Counted from the stretch's first letter, positions 15,437 to 23,696 are shown. The stretch is 31,905 nt of DNA from Acidianus hospitalis (GCA_046533895.1 JAWDOK010000014.1:1-31905); one strand, 5' to 3'. Numbers and translations: made by a program. The notes: generated by a model from the sequence alone, not told the origin.

Positions 15437-15443
15437 AATTTTT
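15437..15443 (+). terminator. T-rich terminator after the thermosome gene
   Basis: A run of T residues directly follows the stop codon, the form of an archaeal terminator. There is no hairpin. Weak evidence. Confidence 0.3.
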
Positions 15444-15576
15444 CTATGTTTATCATTTAAAACCGTTTATTTGAAATTATATTATTCTTCTCAGGTAAAA
15501 GAAACAATAAACACTAGCTATTAAGCAAATCGTAAAGAAAAGGAAATTTAATAACATAATTTCCTCTTTAGTTATA

Positions 15577-16725
15577 ATGAAGTTCGGATTTTCCATTTCA
15601 TCTTTTCAGTTTGAGGAGTTAAATCAGAACTCAGATTGGTACTTGTGGCTAACCGATTACATAAATCTTTCCGGCAAAAAAGTTGTTGAAGAATTACCTA
15701 CAAAGAACTTTTACTTGTCTAGATATAGGGAAGTGCACAGCCTTGCAGTAAACCTAAAAGCAAGCATTTGGAGAATGAATTTGAGCTGGGGCAGATTATT
15801 TCCTTCAAAGGATAAGGTTTCTCAAGAAGCTCTATTTAAATATAAGGAAATATTAAAAGACCTTAAGGATAAAGGATTTGAAGTAATACTCTGTTTAAAC
15901 CACTTTGATTTACCTCTATGGATTCACGATCCAATCGTAGCTAGAGATTCTTTATTAACTCAAGGTCCTTTAGGCTGGTATTCGTCCTCTACCGTAGAAG
16001 AATTTGTTAAATTTTCGAGGTTTATTCACAATAATTTTTCTGAATATGCAGATCTATGGTGTACTTTTAATGAACCTAATTTGCTATTAACTTTTGCTTA
16101 TCTTCAAGGAATTTTCCCTCCGGGAATAAGTAGCAGGAAGGCTTATGAGACTAGTTTGAATAATGTAATAAGGGCTCATCAAGAGGTCTATAACGAACTA
16201 AAAGGTGAGAAGGTAGGAATAGTATATAACATCCCTGCAGTACAAGGATCCTCGGCAATTGAAAACGAAATCTTTGAATTTTTAAGGAAGATAGATTTTG
16301 ATTGGTTAGGCGTAAATTACTATACAAGGTTGGTCACTGACGATAAAGGCATTCCTCTAGAAGGCTATGGTCCTTTCTGTCAATTTGGGTCTAGGGAAGG
16401 CAGAGATGTCTCAGACTACGGATGGGAGGTTTATCCTGAAGGATTAACTGACGTACTTAAGAAGGTATCTAGCTTTGGTAAGCCTATATTGGTAACGGAA
16501 AACGGAGTTGCTGACGAGAAGGATAGGATTAGGCCTAGGTTTATAATAGACCATGTTAATGCTATTAAGAAGTCAGAAGTTAATGTTGAGGCTTATATGT
16601 ACTGGTCCCTTTACGATAATTTTGAATGGAATTTTGGTTATAAAATGAAATTTGGACTTTATGATATTAACTTTAACCCTAGACCTAGTGCATTCATTTT
16701 TAAAGAATTACAAGAAATAACTTGA
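15577..16725 (+). CDS. Glycoside hydrolase family 1 beta-glycosidase, short form
   Basis: A retaining beta-glycosidase of 382 residues. The acid/base Glu166 is in CTFNEPN and the nucleophile Glu308 in LVTENGV. Other family marks are FGFSISSFQFE at the start, WRMNLSWGRLFPS, CLNHFDLPLW and YMYWSLYDNFEWNFGYKMKFGLYD near the end. The well-known Sulfolobus LacS has about 490 residues; this one lacks roughly 100, mostly loop segments, so the active-site pocket may differ. AAATTTAATA at about 15543-15552 fits a leaderless start. There is no signal peptide, so it is cytoplasmic. Likely substrates are beta-galactosides or beta-glucosides. It stands alone. Confidence 0.9.
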   Translation: MKFGFSISSFQFEELNQNSDWYLWLTDYINLSGKKVVEELPTKNFYLSRYREVHSLAVNLKASIWRMNLSWGRLFPSKDKVSQEALFKYKEILKDLKDKGFEVILCLNHFDLPLWIHDPIVARDSLLTQGPLGWYSSSTVEEFVKFSRFIHNNFSEYADLWCTFNEPNLLLTFAYLQGIFPPGISSRKAYETSLNNVIRAHQEVYNELKGEKVGIVYNIPAVQGSSAIENEIFEFLRKIDFDWLGVNYYTRLVTDDKGIPLEGYGPFCQFGSREGRDVSDYGWEVYPEGLTDVLKKVSSFGKPILVTENGVADEKDRIRPRFIIDHVNAIKKSEVNVEAYMYWSLYDNFEWNFGYKMKFGLYDINFNPRPSAFIFKELQEIT

Positions 16726-16729
16726 TAAT

Positions 16730-17236
16730 CTAAGGTTTAATTCCGGTAACTTCTTCATATATACCTTCAAGGATTTTCTTATGTTCTTCAGCCCTCACTT
16801 CTGTAGTATTTAAGTGGTTATAAAATTCCATAGTACTCCTGAACCTTTTACCGCAAACTGGGCATTTCATTCCGTTAGTTCTTAACAAGATTTCCAACCT
16901 AGGCATTATAACTTGAGTTATGAAAGCTCTCCTCACATCAATTAAACTTCCAGTAGTTATTTCCTCACTTTGTACAATTTCCTCCTTAGCTATGTCTAAT
17001 CCTATTGACGCTAGGTATTCCAATTCTTTTCTGGAAATTATTCCTTCATGCACTAACTTGTGCAATACCTCTTTTTGAGTAGAAAGCTCATAAGTTATGT
17101 GAGGTAATCTTACAATCCACCTAACGTTAGGAATGAAGGTCACTGTAATAGTAACGTCTCCCCGCTTTAATGTACGAGGAGCGACTTTTTCAAAACCTAT
17201 TAATAGAAGAGCCTTGAATAACGTCAAATTTGCCAT
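16730..17236 (-). CDS. Conserved protein with a C-terminal C2H2-type zinc finger
   Basis: A 168-residue protein. The first 120 residues form an unrecognised alpha-beta region (VTITVTFIPNVRWIVRLPHITYEL, then helices). Near residues 124-151 it reads CPVCGKRFRSTMEFYNHLNTTEVRAEEH, a C2H2-like finger with the second histidine displaced. Such fingers in Sulfolobales occur in DNA-binding proteins, so a regulatory role is possible. An ATTTAAAATATG-like element at about 17257-17266 places the transcript start at the ATG. It converges with the GH1 gene, the stops being 5 bases apart. Confidence 0.75.
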   Translation of the reverse strand: MANLTLFKALLLIGFEKVAPRTLKRGDVTITVTFIPNVRWIVRLPHITYELSTQKEVLHKLVHEGIISRKELEYLASIGLDIAKEEIVQSEEITTGSLIDVRRAFITQVIMPRLEILLRTNGMKCPVCGKRFRSTMEFYNHLNTTEVRAEEHKKILEGIYEEVTGIKP

Positions 17237-17315
17237 ATGCTATTTTCGTTCAACATATTTTAAATCTTAAGCCTACTTTCAGTTCGATTTAAGAACTCTT
17301 TGCATCTCGCAAAAT

Positions 17316-17726
17316 TTAATTTTCGTCTATTAAGTCAAAAGTTGTGCTCTCTAATAATACTCCTCTGGAAGTTTTCGCTAATAAATATCTTAAGAAGTCT
17401 AACGTAGAATAAGGTAAAGTAATAACTTCATCCTTACCTTGTACGAAAACTTCAACTTTTCTCTTTTCATGATCTACGTAAAGGATGAAGTTATTCTCCT
17501 CAAGTAAATCAACTAAGTCTAATACGGTATAGTCTCCAACAGCGAGGTGACCATAATTTTTTACAAAATAATTCAAATTTACTCCATCTAGTTCATAAAC
17601 AATCATTGGCCTGGCAAACCTTATTTCCATTCCGTCTAAATCTTGCAACTCTTTCTTAACTTCCCTCACTTTTCCATCGAATAAAAATTTCTTATCTTTA
17701 GTTATGAATAAAAACTTGCCAGCCAT
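17316..17726 (-). CDS. Conserved protein of unknown function
   Basis: A 136-residue acidic protein I cannot assign. It is rich in beta strands (KFLFITKDKKFLFDGKVREV, MEIRFARPMIVYELDGV, FILYVDHEKRKVEVFVQGKDE) and has no cysteines, membrane spans or catalytic motif that I can see. A TATA-like AAAGCTTAAATT at about 17748-17758 puts the transcript start at the ATG, so the gene is real and leaderless. It lies upstream of, and on the same strand as, the zinc-finger gene, 79 bases away. Confidence 0.65.
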   Translation of the reverse strand: MAGKFLFITKDKKFLFDGKVREVKKELQDLDGMEIRFARPMIVYELDGVNLNYFVKNYGHLAVGDYTVLDLVDLLEENNFILYVDHEKRKVEVFVQGKDEVITLPYSTLDFLRYLLAKTSRGVLLESTTFDLIDEN

Positions 17727-17782
17727 AATATGTTTTTTCTTACTAATGAATTTAAGCTTTTGTTATGAAAACTTCTGAATAT

Positions 17783-17845
17783 ATAATGTACATTATGTAT
17801 ATATTTCTCTATATAAGTTATATAAACTATATAGTAATATATAGT
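17783..17845. promoter_or_regulatory. Two AT-rich inverted repeats between divergent genes
   Basis: ATAATGTACATTAT at 17783-17796 is a perfect 14-base palindrome. ACTATATA (17826-17833) and its complement (17838-17845) flank a 4-base spacer. They lie between the gene ending at 17726 and the broken antitoxin at 17896, where an autoregulated antitoxin operator would be expected. AT richness makes chance similarity more likely. Confidence 0.35.
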
Positions 17846-17895
17846 TCAGAGCTAATTTAGAGCGTTTATTAATCCTTGTGTTAAATACAGCAATT

Positions 17896-18101
17896 ATGAT
17901 AGTGAAAGCAACTAAGGACAACACCATTTGTATCCCAAAAGATATTGCAGAACGTGCTGGCATAAAAGAAGAAGTAACGTCTTAATAAGAGTAAAAGATG
18001 AAAGTACAATAGAAATAATTCCTCGTAAGTACTGGGCAGAAATAACTGCTGATGAAATAGAAGAAGTTGGAGAAGAAATTACTAAATCTCTTGGAATTTA
18101 A
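17896..18101 (+). pseudogene. AbrB/VapB-type antitoxin, frameshifted
   Basis: The frame from 17896 reads MIVKATKDNTICIPKDIAER-AGIKEEV, a SpoVT/AbrB-like swapped-hairpin DNA-binding domain, then stops at about 17983. The next frame completes the fold: VLIRVKDESTIEIIPRKYWAEITADEIEEVGEEITKSLGI, stop at 18099-18101. One base is missing near 17977. No PIN-domain VapC toxin follows. The next gene is an amino acid permease 40 bases away. The full protein would have about 68 residues. Confidence 0.7.
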
Positions 18102-18140
18102 CTACCCTAATCTTTTAAGGAGAAATTCTAACTTAAGCTT

Positions 18141-19604
18141 ATGAAGTTCTTAAGAGAATCCACGGGATTAGTTAAGGAGTTCAGTGCGGTAGACGCATTC
18201 GCATTAAACTTTTCCTTCCTAGGCCCTGCTGCTGGAGTTTCTTATCCCCTTTTCGTCTCAGCATTCTTGCCAAACTCCAGCTGGATATTGTCAGTAATTC
18301 TTGGAGCAGTACTAATGATTCCGCTCGTTCTCAATTATTATTTACTTAATGCATTAATTCCTAGATCAGCAGGAGATTATATTTACGTTTCCAGAGCTTT
18401 CGGACCTTTTGCAGGGAGTATTTTAGGAATGTCTTTGTTGATGTCCTTTATGATGGGCTTCCCCGTGTTAGCGATGCTTGAAGTCATAATGGTCATCGTC
18501 CCGGGATTACAAGCAATAGGTTACAGCCTAGGCAATGAGGCGTTAATCAATTTTGCAAATTCAATACTTTCTTCTTCTTTGAATCTATTTGTAACTACTA
18601 CTTTAATCGTACTAATAGCTTTCCTTCTCTCATCTTCCGAAAGATATTATGCAAGGACTTTCCGTTATTTGACGTTGCTACAGATAATAGGTACAGTGAC
18701 GATGATTTACGGTTTACTTACCTTCCATTATTCAGGAGTTAGCCTAGATCCTAAATTAAATACTCAAACTTTTGCGTTGTCCTCTATCTTCGTCCTATCA
18801 TTATTTGCCTTTGCTAACGCTCCTTCATTTTTTGCGGGAGAAATAAAGAAGAATAGGAAAAGTTTTCTAGCCGGGTATTTATTATCTTACACTGTTGCAA
18901 CAATTTTCGTATTACTTTTAATAATTTCTCTAGAAATAGGAATTGGTAAGGAAAATTACGTCTCGGCAGTTATCTCTGGCTGGAATTTACCAATTTCTAC
19001 TTCATCCCTTCTTTCCTTTGGAGTATTGCCTTTCATTCATTATCCCGCAATAGTCATGTTTATATTCGTGACGGCGCTTAGTTGGTACTTACTTTACGCA
19101 ATGATAAACGTAGGCGCTTCCTCAAGGATTTTATTCTCCTTATCTTTTGATAGATTATTGCCTGCATTTTTAGCTGATGTCAAAAGAGGGGTTCCCTTCA
19201 ACGCTCTCCTACTTAGTTTTCTGGTTTCAATGATCTTCAATTACGTTGAAGTGTATTTAGGATATTCAATAAGTTTCGCAATTGACGGACTTTGGTTCGT
19301 TATATGGAATTACTTGATCGTTGCCATAGCGTCAATAAAGTTTTACAAGTTAGATAAAAGAGTACTTTACACTTCAATTTCTTCAGTAATTGCACTTTCC
19401 GCAGTAGTATTTACTACATTATATTATGGAATAGTTAACTCCACATTCGGAGGAGTGATTTTCGAAGGCAACTTTGCCTTTGACATAATCTCTATTTTCA
19501 TTCCGCCGATTACCGGAGCAGTGACGTACGTAATATCTCAAAAGGTTAGGAGTAAACAGGGAATAAAACTCTCTTTAATATATAAGGAAATTCCACCAGA
19601 ATGA
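18141..19604 (+). CDS. APC-family amino acid permease
   Basis: A 487-residue membrane protein with about 12 hydrophobic spans. The N-terminus FLRESTGLVKEFSAVDAFALN and PRSAGDYIYVSRAFGP are typical of the amino acid-polyamine-organocation superfamily in Sulfolobales. SFDRLLPAFLADVKRGVPFNALLLS is the conserved block after helix 8. It imports an amino acid or a small amine; specificity cannot be read. A TATA-like TCTTTTAAGG at about 18110-18119 fits a leaderless ATG. The C-terminus ends KEIPPE, as in the permease at 24839. It is probably not cotranscribed with the PaREP1 gene, which has its own TATA element. Confidence 0.88.
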   Translation: MKFLRESTGLVKEFSAVDAFALNFSFLGPAAGVSYPLFVSAFLPNSSWILSVILGAVLMIPLVLNYYLLNALIPRSAGDYIYVSRAFGPFAGSILGMSLLMSFMMGFPVLAMLEVIMVIVPGLQAIGYSLGNEALINFANSILSSSLNLFVTTTLIVLIAFLLSSSERYYARTFRYLTLLQIIGTVTMIYGLLTFHYSGVSLDPKLNTQTFALSSIFVLSLFAFANAPSFFAGEIKKNRKSFLAGYLLSYTVATIFVLLLIISLEIGIGKENYVSAVISGWNLPISTSSLLSFGVLPFIHYPAIVMFIFVTALSWYLLYAMINVGASSRILFSLSFDRLLPAFLADVKRGVPFNALLLSFLVSMIFNYVEVYLGYSISFAIDGLWFVIWNYLIVAIASIKFYKLDKRVLYTSISSVIALSAVVFTTLYYGIVNSTFGGVIFEGNFAFDIISIFIPPITGAVTYVISQKVRSKQGIKLSLIYKEIPPE

Positions 19605-19631
19605 CAATCTATTTAATTTTAAGGGAAGATA

Positions 19632-19967
19632 ATGTTAATGATGCAAATTCTAAAAACGTCTGCGGACGTTTACTTAGAGGAGGCCGATGAATTATTGGAT
19701 AGAGGAGATACTTTACAAGCATCAGAGAAACTCTACAAAGCCGCAGAAGAAGCAATAAAAGTCCTCTCATTTAAGAACTCAATAAGAACGATCCTTAAAG
19801 TTAAAAGCCTTGGACATTGGAGTTCAAAAATGTACTTTGAGGCAGTAGATGAACTTGAAAGCATATATCCGGGCATAAAATCGCTTTGGATCTCAGCTTG
19901 GATATTACACGTGGAAGGATTTCATGAAATTTCTCTAGATCAGAACAGCATAAAATTACAAAGAAAG
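19632..19967 (+). pseudogene. PaREP1-family (HEPN-like) protein, interrupted by tnpB-only element
   Basis: The helical text ADVYLEEADELLDRGDTLQA-SEKLYKAAEEAIKVLS, then GHWSSKMYFEAVDEL and WISAWILHVEGFHE, identifies the PaREP1 family, which belongs to the HEPN-like clan and has no proven function. The gene enters the element after codon 112. The frame resumes at 21224 as VKIDVEKIVKLL and stop, so the uninterrupted protein would have 124 residues. Without excision the product ends in element-encoded residues (GLRGRKASPDG), changing only the last 12 or so positions, and it may still fold. The TATA position suggests that the start is ATG 19638 or 19641 rather than 19632. Confidence 0.82.
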
Positions 19968-20008
19968 GGGTTAAGGGGGCGGAAAGCCTCGCCAGATGGA
20001 TAGCCCCC

Positions 20009-20018
20009 TTATATTTAA
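20009..20018 (+). promoter_or_regulatory. TATA box of tnpB copy 2
   Basis: TATATTTAAATAC-like sequence inside the left end, about 26-30 bases before ATG 20044. It supports that start over ATG 19996, which precedes the promoter. Confidence 0.5.
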
Positions 20019-20043
20019 ATACTTCTTTGCTAAAATTTCCTTG

Positions 20044-21192
20044 ATGGCTAGAAGGGGTAATAAAGCGATCAGAGCTACAGTTTCGATGAAGATCGCTCTA
20101 TCTGAACCCCTCCTAGCCCTCGTGAACAACTACGTGAAAGCACTTCGTTTCACCCTATTTTGGTTGAAAGAAAACGTTCCAAATCCAAATGAGGATGGGG
20201 TGATTTCGAAAGTTCACGAGGAGTTGTACACGAGGTTAAGAGAGGAATACAATCTTCCGTCAAAGGTTGCTGAGGACTGCTACCGTGATGCCCTCTCAAT
20301 ATACAAGGGTTGGTATAATAATCCGAGAAGAGGGCGTTTTCCAAGAGTATACAAACCCACGGTGTGGTTAACACCAAAGGCAAGTTATAATGTGAGCCTC
20401 GAAGCAATGATTGTTAGGATTGCAAGTGTTGGTGAACTTCCAATCTTAGGTTATCCTAGAAACCTCAGGGAGTACATGAGTTGGAGGATGAGGGAGGCTA
20501 GATTAGTGATCAAAGATGGGAAGGCTTTTCTAAAAGTTGTTTTTGAGAAAGATGAGGAGAGTATTGAGCCTAAGGAGAGTATTGCCGTTGATATTAACAT
20601 GGCTGAGGTAGTTGTAGGGAAGGACGACAAACACTACGTTAGGATCCCAACTCGTTTGCATGAGGTTCACCACTGGAAGTCTTTAGCTGAGAATTTGCAG
20701 AAGAAGTATCCAAGGAGGTGGAGGGAGAATAAGAGGATCTTGTATAGAGTCCGTTCTTTCCATTTAAAGGCTAGGAGGATTATGGAGGATTTTGCTAGGA
20801 AGGTTGGGAAGTGGGTTGTTGAAATTGCTGAAGATTTTGGTGCTAATGTTATCAAGTTAGAGAACCTAAGGAACCTTATCAAGAACGTAGATAGACTGCC
20901 AAGAGAGTTTAGGGATAAGTTGTATCTTATGCAGTATCGTAGAATTCAGTATTGGATTGAGTGGCAAGCTAAGAAGCGTGGAATGACTGTTGAGTTTGTT
21001 AATGCTAGTTATTCATCAGTCTCATGTCCGAAATGCGGGCAAAAAATGAGGGAGGTTTCCCATCGTTGGTTTAAGTGTTCTTGCGGTTATGAGAATGATC
21101 GTGACGTTATTGCAATTATGAATTTAAATGGGAGGGGGTCTCTGACCCTCTCTACTGCCCCTCAAATGAGGGATGTAAGAGCGAATCGATGA
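20044..21192 (+). CDS. tnpB: TnpB RNA-guided nuclease, tnpB-only element copy 2
   Basis: A 382-residue TnpB from MARRGNKAIRATVS. RuvC residues are Asp183 (SIAVDINMAE), Glu273 (VIKLENLRNL) and Asp352 or Asp354 (ENDRDVIAIMNLNGRG). The zinc finger is Cys328, Cys331, Cys345 and Cys347 (SCPKCGQK...FKCSCGY). A longer reading from 19996 exists but starts upstream of the TATA box. The family makes an RNA-guided double-strand cut that favours retention of the element. It is the only intact version of this tnpB type here and could serve copy 1 in trans. Confidence 0.92.
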   Translation: MARRGNKAIRATVSMKIALSEPLLALVNNYVKALRFTLFWLKENVPNPNEDGVISKVHEELYTRLREEYNLPSKVAEDCYRDALSIYKGWYNNPRRGRFPRVYKPTVWLTPKASYNVSLEAMIVRIASVGELPILGYPRNLREYMSWRMREARLVIKDGKAFLKVVFEKDEESIEPKESIAVDINMAEVVVGKDDKHYVRIPTRLHEVHHWKSLAENLQKKYPRRWRENKRILYRVRSFHLKARRIMEDFARKVGKWVVEIAEDFGANVIKLENLRNLIKNVDRLPREFRDKLYLMQYRRIQYWIEWQAKKRGMTVEFVNASYSSVSCPKCGQKMREVSHRWFKCSCGYENDRDVIAIMNLNGRGSLTLSTAPQMRDVRANR

Positions 21193-21223
21193 GGGGAACC
21201 TCCCTAGAGCGGGGAGGAAGTCA
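21125..21223 (+). ncRNA. Presumed omegaRNA scaffold of tnpB-only copy 2
   Basis: The last 70 bases of tnpB and 30 bases beyond form stems GGGTC/GACCC, CCCCTC/GAGGGG and CCTCCC/GGGAGG, with the final one differing in sequence but not in pairing from copy 1. The guide would be the flank starting GTTAAGATAGAC in PaREP1. Inferred from known systems. Confidence 0.4.
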
Positions 21224-21262
21224 GTTAAGATAGACGTGGAGAAGATTGTAAAACTATTATAA
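21224..21262 (+). pseudogene. C-terminal end of the interrupted PaREP1 gene
   Basis: Thirteen codons reading VKIDVEKIVKLL and stop. Joined to codon 112 of the 5' part (…IKLQRK) they complete a typical PaREP1 C-terminus. This places the element's right boundary to the base, allowing for a G shared by both junctions. Confidence 0.7.
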
Positions 21263-21415
21263 TAGAACGTTATATGATTAAAATATTCCTTTACATTAAG
21301 AAATTGCTATTCCCAAATTCATTACTACCTTAGTTCCGAGCTTTAATAATACTTAACAGCGTTCCGTAAATATTTAGTAATTTTTAATAAACTTTGAGGG
21401 AAAAGTAATACCTAG

Positions 21416-21553
21416 TATGATAAATTTATATTAGGAACATTTTATGGATACTATGCAGTGATTGAGCCTTTCATTATACATCTAGAAGCTAATAATATAT
21501 TGATTGAGCGAACATTAAAAGGGAGTAGGGATATTTTTATTTACTACATTTAA
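21416..21553 (+). pseudogene. Gene remnant in the 21263-21608 gap, family unknown
   Basis: Forty-five open codons without a start: FILGTFYGYYAVIEPFIIHL-EANNILIERTLKGSRDIF, stop at 21551-21553. The text looks protein-like (aromatic and aliphatic strand pattern) but is preceded by a stop and has no ATG, GTG or TTG in a sensible place. I do not recognise the family. The rest of this 346-base gap is AT-rich and shows nothing I can name. Confidence 0.25.
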
Positions 21554-21608
21554 AATAACTCTATAAAATAAACGTTATTGTATTTATACCATAAATTTAC
21601 GAAGAACC

Positions 21609-21974
21609 TTAGGTTATTGAGCTAATTACGTAATTTACTGCCTCATCCATTTTCTTAATTATCTCATGTGTAATCCCGTACTCTCTGGCTATTTCGCTTG
21701 GCATTTTTATTCCGAGAAAAGTTTTTCCATCCTTTTCCCAAATTGCTATCCTAAGCGGAAGATCTAGACTTACTTCTATCTTCTCTTGCATTAATAAAGT
21801 CCCTGCCCTAGGATTGCCGAATATTATGACCTTATCTTTAGGTAATGATAGTCCTACCTTTTCAGCGTTTTTAGAATGGTCTATCTCAGCAAATATTTCA
21901 CCTACCTCCTTTATTTTATCTTTTATTATTTTTTCGCATTCTTCAAAACTAAATTTACATTCTTTAATTATCAT
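21609..21974 (-). CDS. DUF302 family protein
   Basis: A 121-residue protein from MIIKECKFSFEECEKIIKDK. It has the DUF302 pattern: an N-terminal helix, GEIFAEIDHSKNAEKVGLSL, the core FGNPRAGTLLMQEKIEVSLDLPLRIAIWE and a C-terminal helix with ITHEIIKKMDEAVNYVI. The biochemical role is unknown; some bacterial members are linked to stress or sulfur genes. A longer reading starts at 22019, but the TATA-like AAAATTTTTAATT at about 22000-22010 would start transcription near 21977, so ATG 21974 is preferred. It is divergent from the zinc-ribbon gene. Confidence 0.82.
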   Translation of the reverse strand: MIIKECKFSFEECEKIIKDKIKEVGEIFAEIDHSKNAEKVGLSLPKDKVIIFGNPRAGTLLMQEKIEVSLDLPLRIAIWEKDGKTFLGIKMPSEIAREYGITHEIIKKMDEAVNYVISSIT

Positions 21975-22068
21975 ATTCTCACTTAAGAAACATGCAATTA
22001 AAAATTTTCCCAGGATCATATCGCTTTCTGAATGATAAAGCTTTTAATTAATCAGACCACATCAACGT

Positions 22069-22332
22069 ATGAAATTTTGTCCAAAATGCGGTTCCTACAT
22101 GAAACCTAAAGGAAATTCAATGGTTTGTCCTAAGTGCGGGTATAAAGAAGAAGGGGTCGAAAACATTACTTTCACTGAAAAGAAATCTCATGATAGGGAC
22201 GTCACTATAGTAGCTGATGGAAGAAGGATTAAAGGAGGAGTTGCCTTGAATTTGTGTCCTAGATGCGGTAACGCTGTAGTAATTAAAATAGGGAAGAAAT
22301 ACAAGTGTAGGGCTTGCGGTTATATATTTTAA
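22069..22332 (+). CDS. Small protein with two zinc ribbons, TFS/RpoM-like
   Basis: An 87-residue protein. Zinc ribbon 1 is Cys4, Cys7, Cys20, Cys23 (CPKCGSYM...VCPKCGYKEEG), as in the N-terminal domain of archaeal transcript-cleavage factor TFS and RNA polymerase subunit Rpb9. Zinc ribbon 2 is Cys63, Cys66, Cys80, Cys83, but the loop between its pairs is only 13 residues and lacks the Arg-Asp-Glu tip that stimulates cleavage in TFS (about 105 residues). So it is probably not a cleavage factor, and may be a polymerase-binding paralogue or an unrelated zinc-ribbon protein. A TATA-like CTTTTAATTA at 22039-22047 gives a leaderless start. Confidence 0.72.
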   Translation: MKFCPKCGSYMKPKGNSMVCPKCGYKEEGVENITFTEKKSHDRDVTIVADGRRIKGGVALNLCPRCGNAVVIKIGKKYKCRACGYIF

Positions 22333-22454
22333 TCATTTCCTGCCGAAGTGCATCCTCCTATAAGGTGTTTACCCGTGGCGTAACTTATCCTTACTTTTAA
22401 TTACTTCTAATTCCGCCACGGGCACCCCTCTTAAGGGATCATACACATTCACCC

Positions 22455-23693
22455 TTAAGTCCTTGGGCTAGTCGAGGGAAACACCAATACCCTCCCATCC
22501 ACCTTTTTCACAAGGTTAAGAGGAGCAATAGAATCCCTCTCCAAAAGAACTTCACCGCTTTCCATGTACCTAGCGTTCACCTTGAAAACTCTAATACCCC
22601 CACCCTCGTGAGCAGAGCCCGTCATCAGATAGGGGTTAAAAACCTTTACAACTTTCTCAACCACCTGCCTTCTCTTCTTCAGCTTCTCACCGTTAAACGG
22701 GTTAATAGAGGAAGTATAAGATTCAGAAACCTCATCAACGTCTATCGGCTGAGTTTTCAACATATCCACAAATTTAATAACACTCCATTGGTGAATCCTA
22801 TGCCTAAGCTTAGAGCTTTTATTACCCTCCATCTTCTCCTTAGACCTTGAGGAAAACTTACCTACTACGACTTTAGCCTTTAAATCCCTAGCAAGCTCTG
22901 TTATCCTTTTTACAGTCTTCCTCAGAATGTCGAGCTTCCTCTCCTTTTCCCTCAATTTCCTCAACTTCTTCCTTATTAGCTCGTCCTTAGTTGAGTGTCC
23001 TTTAGTAATCTCCTCCCTCCTAATAGAGTAATTAACCACAACCCTACCTAACCCGGTCTCATATCTCCTCAACTCCTTGAGTTTAAAATTTTCAAAAACT
23101 GCTAAAGTGACGTTATTCTCATTAACGTCAATAGAAATATAATTGCCGTCTTTCGTTTCAACCTCAACCTCCTTCTCAAATGTTAGCCAAACTAGGACTT
23201 TCCTACCTATCAACCTTAACTTAAGCTCTTGTGAAACCCTCCAACCTCCATATAAATAATGGATGAACTGTTTAGTGAACCTAAGGGGTATATCAACCCA
23301 ACCCTTGTGAGTTAAAACACTGATGAACACTCTGTTAAACCTCCAATTAACCATGTTAGGAATAGTGATTAACACCTTCTTATACTCCGGCTTATCCTTC
23401 CTCGTTAATCCTTCCTTTTTCCTCTCTCTGAAACTCTTAACAATCCTTCCGGCTACGATATAAGCACCTTCAATAACTCTAGAAGGTAGGAAGGGATACT
23501 TCTCCTTATAATGATTATAAAACCTCTCGTGTAACTTCTTCCTCGTAGTTGGTAAGCCCTCTGATAGGATTGCCCCAATCATTTCATTAACAATTTTCCT
23601 CTGATATTCCTCAACCTCTCTAAGAACGCGGTACTTCCATTCGTTCAAGAAGTCGCTCTCTAGTTTAACCGTCCTTTTCAATGTCTTCAACAC
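22455..23693 (-). pseudogene. tnpB: TnpB-like protein of IS607 element 2, lacking zinc finger and two RuvC residues
   Basis: A 412-residue reading. Asp189 in YISIDVNENNVTLAVF is the first RuvC residue. At the second site the family Glu is replaced by the text KVVVGKFSS (Gly278-Lys279). The third region reads SYTSSINPFNGEKLKK...AHEGGGIRVFKVNARYMESG, with no cysteines and no Asp at the expected place. The last residues SPRT come from a one-base deletion near 22467. The relics at 4238 and 28669 continue SPKDLRV...YDPLRGVPVAEL, so about 30 residues are lost. This zinc-finger-less branch is known in Sulfolobales IS607 elements. It is unlikely to cut DNA by the standard mechanism. Confidence 0.75.
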
Positions 23694-23696
23694 TTT

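Larger units (their letters stand above)
19968..21223 (+). mobile_element. tnpB-only IS200/IS605-family element, copy 2 (1256 bp)
   Basis: The junctions are fixed by restoring the PaREP1 frame: removal joins CAAAGAAAG to GTTAAGATA. The length agrees with copy 1 to one base. There is no target duplication and no Y1 transposase. The left end has the hairpin GGCGGAAAGCCTCGCC and the right end a CCTCCC/GGGAGG hairpin followed by GGGGAGGAAGTCA. Its tnpB is intact. Confidence 0.85.
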
